DNA of 6,730 bases, from assembly GCA_021812265.1 (NCBI GenBank), contig JAKAOI010000127.1, positions 1 to 6,730 on the forward strand. The letters are read 5' to 3'. The DNA comes from Chloroflexota bacterium. GTDB lineage: Bacteria > Chloroflexota > Ktedonobacteria > Ktedonobacterales > JACDGC01. A model generated the notes under the pieces. That model was given only the letters and a program-made list of their open reading frames with translations, had not been told where the DNA came from and made no database searches. Each line of letters begins with the position of its first letter. Position 1 is the first letter of the stretch. This document shows positions 1 to 5,583 of the stretch, one piece after another. The position numbers and the translations under genes were made by a program.

Positions 1-1
1 C

Positions 2-478
2 GATCTTACCAGCACGTTTCCTTCTAATGGTGTGACCGAATATGATGTTCTCGAAGCGTTAAACTGGGAAGCTTCCGGCCATAATGTGAGCGATTGGCAG
101 AACTATTTTTACACGATCACTTGGTTGAACCCAACATCTGTAACTGCAGACACATTAAATCATGATGTTGTTGCCGATGTGGGAGTTTCTCATGTTCCGG
201 TAGTGGCTGAAGTTAACGCAACGCTGCTGAAAAATTGGGCAGGCGCTAGCGGCCTCATCAAACACCAGATTGCGATCATCGGCTACGATAATGTGAACAA
301 AACATATACCTATGTGGATACTTGCGCACATTTCACAGGGTGTAATGGCTACGACGCTCCGGATAACATTCAAAATGCTCACATCATTCCACAAGCGCAA
401 ATGTGGCAGGCAATAGCAGCTGTTCCTGTCAATACCAGCCCGCTTCCGCAATATGGTGATGGCGGCTGGGTGTGGTAG
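2..478 (+). CDS. C39-like secreted cysteine peptidase, C-terminal part (5' end outside the window)
   Basis: The reading frame is open from the first complete codon, so the gene starts left of the window; the GTG at 32 is probably just an internal codon. About 158 residues are visible. The best-supported motif is His followed by IAIIGYD (His codon 263-265), then an Asp in YVDTC (codon 317-319). This His...GYD...Asp pattern is the C-terminal half of the catalytic site in C39_2/papain-like peptidases. The nucleophilic Cys would lie upstream and is not visible. The NWxxxGH segment near the start and the Trp- and Asn-rich composition resemble secreted enzymes of this family. The likely role is hydrolysis of peptides outside the cell; the substrate cannot be told. 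Two further cysteines (YVDTC and FTGC) could form a disulfide. The gene ends at TAG 476-478, with no downstream gene in tight coupling. The family call is from motif recognition only, and an AvrRpt2-type papain-like protease is the main alternative. Confidence 0.6.
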   Translation, partial: DLTSTFPSNGVTEYDVLEALNWEASGHNVSDWQNYFYTITWLNPTSVTADTLNHDVVADVGVSHVPVVAEVNATLLKNWAGASGLIKHQIAIIGYDNVNKTYTYVDTCAHFTGCNGYDAPDNIQNAHIIPQAQMWQAIAAVPVNTSPLPQYGDGGWVW

Positions 479-524
479 TTCCTTGGTTCAGTTTTTAATG
501 GATTTATGAACCTTACCTAGCGCA

Positions 525-598
525 TACACAGGTATCTCGTCCGGCTATTATCAAATCAGTTTGCCAAACAAGATATCTGTGTAGTTTTATTTATTTTT
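525..598 (+). terminator. 13-bp stem with T-rich tail, probable intrinsic terminator of the peptidase gene
   Basis: Arms at 525-537 and 571-583 pair over 13 bp with a single G-U wobble (532/576). The loop is 33 nt and contains a small GTTTG/AAAC inner hairpin. A T-rich tract follows at 585-598 (TTTT, then TTATTTTT). It lies 47 nt past the peptidase stop, as expected for a terminator. The loop is longer than usual, and the same segment overlaps a possible promoter for the next gene, so it could instead act as an operator. Confidence 0.5.
561..590 (+). promoter_or_regulatory. Weak candidate promoter for the lipoprotein gene
   Basis: TTGCCA (561-566, 5 of 6 to the -35 consensus) is followed after 18 bp by TTTTAT (585-590, 4 of 6 to the -10 consensus). 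This would start a transcript near 597, about 35 nt before the preferred start codon. The right arm of the 13-bp inverted repeat lies between the two boxes. The region is AT-rich, so a chance match is quite possible. Confidence 0.25.
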
Positions 599-631
599 AA
601 ATCGATTATGTACAAAAAAGAAAGGGTTTCT

Positions 632-1333
632 ATGCAAAAAGATGCATCTATACTATCGCAATCACTGAAACATGCGCTGTTCCTGTTCCTCTGCTTGATG
701 TGTGTCGGCTTTTCCGCTTGCTCCGGCGCACCTGTTGCCATCCACACAACTCCCGCACCGGCGCCAACGGCAACCCCTCACCCTACCGCGCCATTCCTCG
801 TTTCCTCGCAATGGCAAGTGGCGTATATTGATAAAACAGGCACACTGCATGGCGTTACCCTCGATGGCAAACACGACCAAACAGGGTTGCAAATTCAAGA
901 CCCTGAGATTATTTCTCCAGCCTACAATAATCTTCAACTGCTTTGTAGTTCTCTCAGCCCGGATGGACATACCTTCAGCATGGATCTCAGCCAATTTATG
1001 ACCATCGATATTCACGGTGCTACCCCTGTTCGATATGCGCCGTTACAGTTTTTGGCATATGAATCGTATTGGTCACCACAAGGAGACAAAGAAGCTGTTG
1101 TCGGTGGTGATTATAATTTTTATATTATCAACACTCGTAATGGTACTCCTGTCCAAATTCCCTATGATAATCATACTCGTCGTTCAGAACTTCTTGGATG
1201 GATTGACGAAACACATCTTTTGCTAGGAAACCCGACACTGGCTCCAGGAAACACTGGGGATATCTTCTATACCTTGGAATCACTGGATATTACCACAGGA
1301 AAAATTACTGTGCTAGGAACACTCTCTCAGTAA
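632..1333 (+). CDS. Small predicted lipoprotein with a propeller-like (TolB/WD40-type) domain
   Basis: The start at 632 is preferred over the in-frame ATG at 608 because GAAAGGG (620-626) lies 5 nt before it; this gives 233 residues. The N-terminus has a Lys, a hydrophobic stretch (about residues 15-29) and a lipobox-like FSAC with Cys30, so it is predicted to be a lipid-anchored extracytoplasmic protein. Residues 31-53 form a Pro/Thr/Ala-rich linker. The rest shows repeated beta-propeller-like motifs: WQVAYIDKTGTLHGVTLDG, SLSPDGHTFSMDL, YWSPQGDKEAVV, then LLGWIDETHLLLG and LESLDITTGKI. The SPDG/SPQG signatures are typical of TolB/WD40-like blades. Known propellers need six to eight blades, whereas about four to five fit here, so the protein is short and may be truncated or a partial-fold sensor domain. 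The binding partner is unknown. It stands alone, and its function is not assigned. Confidence 0.7.
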   Translation: MQKDASILSQSLKHALFLFLCLMCVGFSACSGAPVAIHTTPAPAPTATPHPTAPFLVSSQWQVAYIDKTGTLHGVTLDGKHDQTGLQIQDPEIISPAYNNLQLLCSSLSPDGHTFSMDLSQFMTIDIHGATPVRYAPLQFLAYESYWSPQGDKEAVVGGDYNFYIINTRNGTPVQIPYDNHTRRSELLGWIDETHLLLGNPTLAPGNTGDIFYTLESLDITTGKITVLGTLSQ

Positions 1334-1664
1334 GGCCAGCGCGTAGTGGCTGTTGTAGTCAGCCTGCCCTTCAATAAGGCGAACCTGACCTTGGGTATAT
1401 TTGTCCATACTAAAGGATACTATGGAGTGTCCCTCATGCAGATATAGGAAAAATTGCGCTTTTCTTTCAAGCAAAAGCTCTAGAAAATTAAATTTTTTAA
1501 CGAAAAACAAATGTCCCAAAGCGTCAAAAATCTCTCAAGATAACGCAAATTATTCATGGAATGCAAACACAGCTGCATAGGTTAACCTTAACAGGGGAAA
1601 ACTAAAGCGCCGATGGGTTCAAACCATTAAACAAAGCCAGACGGCGCAGTTTGCGAGGTAAAAT
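1334..1664. other. Intergenic region between convergent genes, no convincing gene
   Basis: This 331-bp stretch separates the 3' ends of the lipoprotein gene and the SHOCT-protein gene. It holds a weak 6-bp inverted repeat (TCCATA 1404-1409 / TATGGA 1421-1426) without a T-run, an open - strand frame (1519-1313) whose last 30 or so residues look protein-like but which lacks a good start, and a 6-bp inverted repeat at 1607-1647 described separately. Nothing in it resembles an RNA gene or a transposase of known type. Confidence 0.5.
1597..1647 (-). terminator. Possible terminator of the SHOCT-protein gene
   Basis: On the - strand, GCGCCG (1647-1642) and CGGCGC (1612-1607) can pair. An inner TGG/CCA pairing is possible, and TTTAGTTTT follows at 1606-1598. 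The position, 18 nt past the stop codon of the SHOCT gene, fits a terminator. The loop is about 29 nt and the T-run is interrupted, so the call is moderate. Confidence 0.4.
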
Positions 1665-1901
1665 TTATTTGCAATTTTCCTGTAATTCTTTGAGCGCCAA
1701 TTTATATTCAGCGGCAGTAATTTCACCTTTTTGATAGCGCAATTGCAAAATAGCCGCAGGATTTCGCCGCTGCCGTGTTGGGATAGAAACACGGTTTTTA
1801 AGCCGATTCATTGTTTGCAGAAACAAAAAACCGCTGAAACCAGTGAACAGCAGTATGCTGAAAAACAAAATCCAAAATAAAGCGGAACTAAACTGTGTCA
1901 T
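1665..1901 (-). CDS. Small single-pass membrane protein with a C-terminal SHOCT-like domain
   Basis: The protein has 78 residues. Residues 6-29 form one strongly hydrophobic, Phe-rich membrane segment, followed by a basic stretch (KNR...RQRR) that should stay in the cytoplasm. Residues 47-75 carry the pattern AILQLRYQKGEITAAEYKLALKEL without a break; this matches the SHOCT (short C-terminal) domain signature LxxRYxxGEIxxxEYxxxLxxL. SHOCT domains are common at the ends of small bacterial membrane proteins and are thought to mediate protein interaction; no enzyme activity is expected. The start at 1901 follows AAAGAGG at a spacing of about 10 nt. A promoter of its own (1945-1953) and the terminator behind cpaF suggest that it is transcribed separately from the ATPase gene. 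Whether it works with the upstream machinery is unknown. Confidence 0.8.
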   Translation of the reverse strand: MTQFSSALFWILFFSILLFTGFSGFLFLQTMNRLKNRVSIPTRQRRNPAAILQLRYQKGEITAAEYKLALKELQENCK

Positions 1902-1944
1902 CTTTCCGGCGCCTCTTTACGTATGATATTATTCGCACATGTGT

Positions 1945-1953
1945 ATTATATCA
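1945..1953 (-). promoter_or_regulatory. Extended -10 promoter for the SHOCT-protein gene
   Basis: Read on the - strand, TGATATAAT (1953-1945) is a perfect extended -10 element (TGnTATAAT). No good -35 box is present at 17 bp (TGCATA), which is usual for extended -10 promoters. Transcription would start near 1938, giving a leader of about 37 nt. An 8-bp palindrome CACATGTG (1936-1943) covers the predicted start and could bind a regulator. Confidence 0.5.
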
Positions 1954-2014
1954 AAAAACATGCCTATTATGCAGATCGGCGCATAGCGATAAAAAATACA
2001 TCCTCAGTCGGAGG

Positions 2015-2048
2015 AAATAAAAAAAGCCGCGTGCTTGCCACGCAGCTT
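2015..2048 (-). terminator. Intrinsic terminator after the cpaF-like gene
   Basis: On the - strand the arms AAGCTGCGTG (2048-2039) and CACGCGGCTT (2033-2024) form a 10-bp stem with one U-G wobble and a 5-nt loop (2038-2034). A run of T continues from the end of the stem (2025-2019), then ATTTCC. It lies about 53 nt past the stop of the ATPase gene. This is a textbook Rho-independent terminator and the clearest regulatory element in the window. Confidence 0.85.
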
Positions 2049-2100
2049 GAAAAAGTTATCAAAACGCCAAACGTTATTGTGTATGAAAGTAAGAAGCGCA

Positions 2101-3867
2101 CTAAAAACCGTTTTGCCGGAATGTAGGTTTAATGTTTGTTGCAGCAAAATCACCTTTAATACGGCCGGTGTTCAGATCGAAACCAATTTCGCGAAATGTA
2201 AATAATTCATGCGCTTCAATCGAAGAATCATCCGCGCCAACCACTTCGGTAATAGAAATGATACGGCGAGAACCGTCCCGCAATCGCGCGCATTGCACAA
2301 GCACATCCACACCGGAAGCAATTTGTCTGCGAATAGCGTTGGGAGTAGCCGATCCTGCCGAAGCAGAGACTAAAGATTCCAGCCGATTCAGCGCGTCTTG
2401 AATAGAATGCGCTTGCAATGTTGTCATCGAGCCATTATGGCCGCAATGCAGCGCCTGAATAAATCCGAAAGCGTCTATAGGACGAAGTTCACCTAAAATA
2501 ATACGCTGAGGGCTAAGCCGCAATGTGTTATAAATTAATTCGCCGGTGGTAATATAAGCGCCGGTGGAACCCGGAGGGCGCACCGAAGCAGCTTCGAAAC
2601 GCGCGGCGTGCCGCTGCCTAAGCTGCAATTCTGCCAGCTCTTCAATAAGCACAATTCTGTCATTTTCATCAATAGTGTTGGCCAATGCGTTTAGTAAGGT
2701 GGTTTTACCGGAACCGGGTGAGCCAGAAATGATGATATTAATATTTTCCGCAACACATTCTTTTAAAAAATCTGCAATGTGCAGCGACATCATATCATTG
2801 CGCACCAGTTGTTCCAGCGCAAACATCCGCTTGATGGGACGGCGGATAGTGAGGGTTGGCCCAGAAACTGCGTTTGGCGGAATAACGACATTGATGCGCG
2901 ATCCGTCGGCTAACTGGCCGTCAAAAATTGGATTTTGCCGCGAAAGTGTTCCACCGGACGGGACAATAAGTTTAAACAGCACATGCATAAGGTGTGATTC
3001 ATCTAAAAAATGGACCGGAACTTCATATAAACTGCCGCCTTGTTCTACATACGTCATATGCGGGCCAATGACCATAATTTCACTGACCGAATCATCGCGC
3101 AGCAACGGCTCCAGCGGGCCGGCGCCGAGCACTTCATCAACAACCAAACTAATAATTTTTTCATTTTCAGCCACTTTTACAAATGAATCTTGCGTTAATT
3201 CATTTGGCGCAATTTGCATGGCTAGGTTTCTGATAATTTCGATTGTTTCCGGTGTGCGCTCAATCGGAATATCCAAATTTTGGCTGTGATAAAGCTCTTC
3301 AATTTGCATGGCGATATTTACAGCTTTGGCTATCTGTGCGTCTTCGGGGAATTGCAGCGGTGGGTTTTGCGATGTATTCATCGTTGGCCCTTGTTGCGGC
3401 GCCGAGCTTTCAAATGGATTCTGCGTGATATCAATATCTACTTCTTTTTGAAAAAATGTTACCGCTTCTTGATATCCGGGCGCTCCACTCGGCGGTGGAG
3501 GCTCAAAAACCAGAAAATCACTGTTTCCGGCGGCAGTATCATGTGTTGGGTTTTCTTCCCAATATCCTTGTTCTTGGGGATTCCGGCTTGGCCATGTGTC
3601 TATCGGTTCAGAATGAAACGACTGCTGCTCATCGTGAAACGATTGGTCTTTATGAAACGATTGATCTTTAGAGATATTTTCTATCGCATCGGGAACAGCG
3701 TCTCCAAAATTTTGTTTGCTGACCCAATCTTCTGTATGAAATGAAACATCTTGAGGTGGATATGATAAATGCAATGTTGGGCTAAGTGAATAACTAGGTA
3801 TTTCTTCAGAAATTTGCGGTCCATGATCTTGCATATTTGGGTTATTTTGTATCGGATGGCGATGCAT
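2101..3867 (-). CDS. cpaF: CpaF/TadA-type secretion ATPase with a disordered N-terminal extension
   Basis: This 588-residue protein belongs to the CpaF/TadA branch of the VirB11-like ATPases, cytoplasmic hexamers that power Tad-type pilus assembly. Residues 1 to about 170 are a low-complexity, Gln/Pro/Ser-rich extension with repeats of QSFH (68-85). Residues 175-350 are the N-terminal domain, including VVDEVLGAGPLEPLLRDDSVSEIMV with the family's LGxGPLEPLL motif and RQNPIFDGQLADGSRIN. The motor domain has Walker A SGSPGSGKTT (residues 381-390, Lys388), the Asp-box region LIEELAELQLRQRH (407-420) and Walker B RIILGELR (455-462, Glu460). The His box reads GHNGSMTTLQAHS (476-488), with Gln485 where the family has His and His487 where it has Asn; the Asp box has Glu-Leu in place of Asp-Thr. 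The start at 3867 is supported by AAGAAGGGG, 7 nt upstream. A strong terminator follows, and no TadB/TadC gene comes after it. Confidence 0.93.
   Translation of the reverse strand: MHRHPIQNNPNMQDHGPQISEEIPSYSLSPTLHLSYPPQDVSFHTEDWVSKQNFGDAVPDAIENISKDQSFHKDQSFHDEQQSFHSEPIDTWPSRNPQEQGYWEENPTHDTAAGNSDFLVFEPPPPSGAPGYQEAVTFFQKEVDIDITQNPFESSAPQQGPTMNTSQNPPLQFPEDAQIAKAVNIAMQIEELYHSQNLDIPIERTPETIEIIRNLAMQIAPNELTQDSFVKVAENEKIISLVVDEVLGAGPLEPLLRDDSVSEIMVIGPHMTYVEQGGSLYEVPVHFLDESHLMHVLFKLIVPSGGTLSRQNPIFDGQLADGSRINVVIPPNAVSGPTLTIRRPIKRMFALEQLVRNDMMSLHIADFLKECVAENINIIISGSPGSGKTTLLNALANTIDENDRIVLIEELAELQLRQRHAARFEAASVRPPGSTGAYITTGELIYNTLRLSPQRIILGELRPIDAFGFIQALHCGHNGSMTTLQAHSIQDALNRLESLVSASAGSATPNAIRRQIASGVDVLVQCARLRDGSRRIISITEVVGADDSSIEAHELFTFREIGFDLNTGRIKGDFAATNIKPTFRQNGF
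3613..3666 (-). repeat. Imperfect 18-bp tandem repeat inside the cpaF-like gene
   Basis: Three tandem units encode DQSFHK, DQSFHD and EQQSFHS (residues 68-86); each contains a copy of TCGTTTCA in the coding strand. A fourth, isolated SFH occurs at residues 42-44. The repeat lies in the disordered extension, outside the ATPase fold. Confidence 0.75.
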
Positions 3868-4010
3868 ATCGCGGCCCCTTCTTTATACATTTCCTTACGT
3901 AGCGATGTGTTCGGGTGAATCCTTCATCCCGCTGAAAACACAATCACTCTCTGTTTCCATGATACACATGCTGAAAAATTTCCTCTAAAAAAGACCCGTT
4001 GGTATCTTCT

Positions 4011-4039
4011 ATTGTCGCTAAAAGAAACTATTCTGCCAA
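4011..4039 (-). promoter_or_regulatory. Weak candidate promoter in the 249-bp gap upstream of cpaF
   Basis: On the - strand TTGGCA (4039-4034, 5 of 6) is followed after 17 bp by GACAAT (4016-4011, 4 of 6). A start near 4004 would leave a leader of about 137 nt. The gap between the receiver-protein gene and cpaF (3868-4116) is long enough to suggest separate transcription. It also holds a GC-rich block (4060-4098) without a T-run, so no convincing terminator for the upstream gene is seen there. Confidence 0.25.
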
Positions 4040-4116
4040 AGTCGCATCAGCGCAACGCGCCTAGCCCTCCATTTTGCGCCTGCCGCGCGCCGCTTGGCGT
4101 TACGTGGTATTGATTT

Positions 4117-5442
4117 TTAAAATAATTCGGATTTTAGCAATTCAACCTGATCTTCAGAAAGCACATCAAACATAACTAAAAGCGAAGCCAAATCATAATC
4201 TTTACCGGCGGCGGATAGTTCTTGTTTTATCCTGCCAAGAGACGCGATCTCATCGGCGGTTACTAAATCTCTGCTAACCAGCAGCGCCGCCAATAATTGA
4301 TCCGGCGTCAAAAATTTAAACAACATGGCCAAATCGGTTACAGAAAATTCCATGCCCACACTTTGCAGCGTCTGCTGAATAGCGCGGAGCGCATCTAATT
4401 TTTGTGGCGCCACAACAGCGCTATCCATTAAAAATGAGCTAAGCGCGCGATCGTTTATATGGTCACGAGGTTGTAGATCTTCACTGCGAATTACCGGTAT
4501 GGGAGTTGTTTGACTTTCCATCCGTGGATCGTCCGGAGCAATCGCAGCGCCGTTATATCCGCGGTAAGCAAACCCGGGTTTGGGCTTTGGCGCCGGCGGT
4601 TCCCAAGCGTCATCAATTGATATTTGCTGAGCAGGTTGTGAACGCGGCGTGGCTTTTGGCTTGGGTTTTGGCGCAAACGCCTCAGCAAACAAATCTTGTG
4701 ATTGCGACACATGTGCGTGCGGTGGCGGTTCTTTTGAACTGCGCCGCCTTTCGGAAAACTGTTCCGGTGGCAGTGATGAAACAATCGGTGGCGGCCCGCC
4801 GGATTTGGGATTTCGTTTAAAAGGATTTTCGCTGAGCGGCTGAGCAAACGGAGAAGAATCACCGGAACTTTCATTAAACAAATCTTCCGAGCTGGCGCGG
4901 ATGGTTAATGGCGTCCAGTTTTGCACAGACGGCGCTTCAAATGGCGGCAGTGATTGGCGTTGCTTTGGCAGCGGCAGCGATAAATTTGCTGGCGGGCCAT
5001 CTGTCCACATGGGGATCGGAGCAGCGTCGGGGAGCTTAGAGCGAATTAAGGCAATAAGTGTTTCAAATTCATTGGGGCTGGTTATCTCAATATCTGCGCG
5101 CGCCATACGCAAGCCATCTTCTAAGTTAGAAGTAATTCGTGTTGGGTCATACCGAAACGTAACAATTTGAAAATCGCGCGCATGACGATGCGAATCTATG
5201 CCAACCCAAAATTCACGCCTATTGGCGGCTGCGTTTGCAAGGTCTACAACAATAAGGTCAATAGGATCGTTTTGCAAGGTATGAAAAACTTCAACCGGTA
5301 TTCTTGCGGCGCGCACATCATACCCTTCGGTGCGCAGCCGAGCCAAAATCGCAGCAGCGGTTGTGTCGTTGCGTTCAAACAAAAGCACCATTGGCCCAGC
5401 TGCATTTGTTTTTAGGGAAGCGGGAGAAAGATTTTGGCGCAT
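4117..5442 (-). CDS. Atypical receiver-domain protein with disordered linker and C-terminal helical repeats
   Basis: The protein has 441 residues in three parts. Residues 17-137 look like a response-regulator receiver fold: VLLFERND (acidic pocket Glu23/Asp26), LIVVDLAN with a candidate phospho-acceptor Asp67, IVTF (Thr95), and a final SPNEFETLIALIRSKL in which the usual Lys before Pro is Ser122. It is therefore probably a degenerate or non-phosphorylated receiver. Residues 140-340 are a Pro/Ser/Lys-rich, presumably disordered linker with repeated SxDLF-type motifs and no DNA-binding domain. Residues 345-441 are helical and contain two copies of a 33-residue unit 50 residues apart. In Tad systems TadZ/CpaE joins an atypical receiver to a ParA-like domain; here the ParA-like domain is encoded by the preceding gene. 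The inferred role is a cytoplasmic scaffold or positioning factor for the CpaF machine. The start at 5442 has only a weak ribosome site (AGAG); Met18 is an alternative. Confidence 0.75.
   Translation of the reverse strand: MRQNLSPASLKTNAAGPMVLLFERNDTTAAAILARLRTEGYDVRAARIPVEVFHTLQNDPIDLIVVDLANAAANRREFWVGIDSHRHARDFQIVTFRYDPTRITSNLEDGLRMARADIEITSPNEFETLIALIRSKLPDAAPIPMWTDGPPANLSLPLPKQRQSLPPFEAPSVQNWTPLTIRASSEDLFNESSGDSSPFAQPLSENPFKRNPKSGGPPPIVSSLPPEQFSERRRSSKEPPPHAHVSQSQDLFAEAFAPKPKPKATPRSQPAQQISIDDAWEPPAPKPKPGFAYRGYNGAAIAPDDPRMESQTTPIPVIRSEDLQPRDHINDRALSSFLMDSAVVAPQKLDALRAIQQTLQSVGMEFSVTDLAMLFKFLTPDQLLAALLVSRDLVTADEIASLGRIKQELSAAGKDYDLASLLVMFDVLSEDQVELLKSELF
4132..4380 (-). repeat. Tandem duplicated helical unit at the C-terminus of the receiver protein
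   Basis: Residues 355-387 and 405-437 align without gaps at an offset of exactly 50. They share Ile, Gln, Leu, Gly, Leu, Phe, Leu and Asp-Gln at corresponding positions (Gly363/413, Leu371/421, Phe375/425, Leu378/428, Asp381-Gln382/Asp431-Gln432), nine identities in 33. The DNA copies are not obviously similar, so the duplication is old. Confidence 0.7.
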
Positions 5443-5532
5443 ACTTTATATCTCTGTGTTTCAACATCTCGGCTAATCCTAATACGCAAAACAGCTAAAA
5501 AAGCGTAAGGCTAACCGGCTGGTATCAGGTAA

Positions 5533-5541
5533 AGTATACCA
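5533..5541 (-). promoter_or_regulatory. Extended -10 promoter upstream of the receiver-protein gene
   Basis: The - strand reads TGGTATACT (5541-5533), an extended -10 element with 5 of 6 matches to TATAAT. The -35 position (TTTTCC at 17 bp) is poor. Transcription would start near 5526 and leave an 84-nt leader. That leader contains an imperfect stem (CCT-TACGC with GCGTA-TT-AGG) and two copies of a GGCTAAyC motif (+ strand 5471 and 5509). The 141-bp gap and this site suggest that the receiver gene can be transcribed independently of the ParA-like gene. Confidence 0.4.
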
Positions 5542-5583
5542 TATATCTCTTAATCGGAAAATATTATGATGAAACTAGGATAT

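Noticed and set aside
482..511. GGTTCA...TGAACC 6-bp inverted repeat after the peptidase stop
   Set aside because: Loop of 16 nt and no T-run on either side; the longer repeat at 525-583 is the better terminator candidate.
1614..1632. GGTTCAAA-like segment resembling a tRNA T-loop
   Set aside because: No acceptor stem, anticodon arm or D-arm can be placed around it.
1923..2126. + strand open frame of 67 codons between the SHOCT and cpaF genes
   Set aside because: It runs through the predicted promoter and terminator of the - strand genes, has no ribosome site and shows no domain.
2564..3289. Long + strand open frame (241 codons) opposite the cpaF-like gene
   Set aside because: It is fully antisense to the well-supported ATPase coding region. 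Its translation is Ser- and Ile-rich without motifs, which is what the reverse strand of such a gene gives.
3987..4008. AAGA..CC/GG.TCTT hairpin followed by a T-run on the - strand, as a terminator between the receiver gene and cpaF
   Set aside because: The stem is only six pairs with an internal mismatch and is mostly A-U. It lies about 110 nt past the stop, so it is too weak to call.
4060..4098. GC-rich block with short self-complementary stretches
   Set aside because: No stable hairpin with a T-run, and no repeated copy in the window; probably only local composition.
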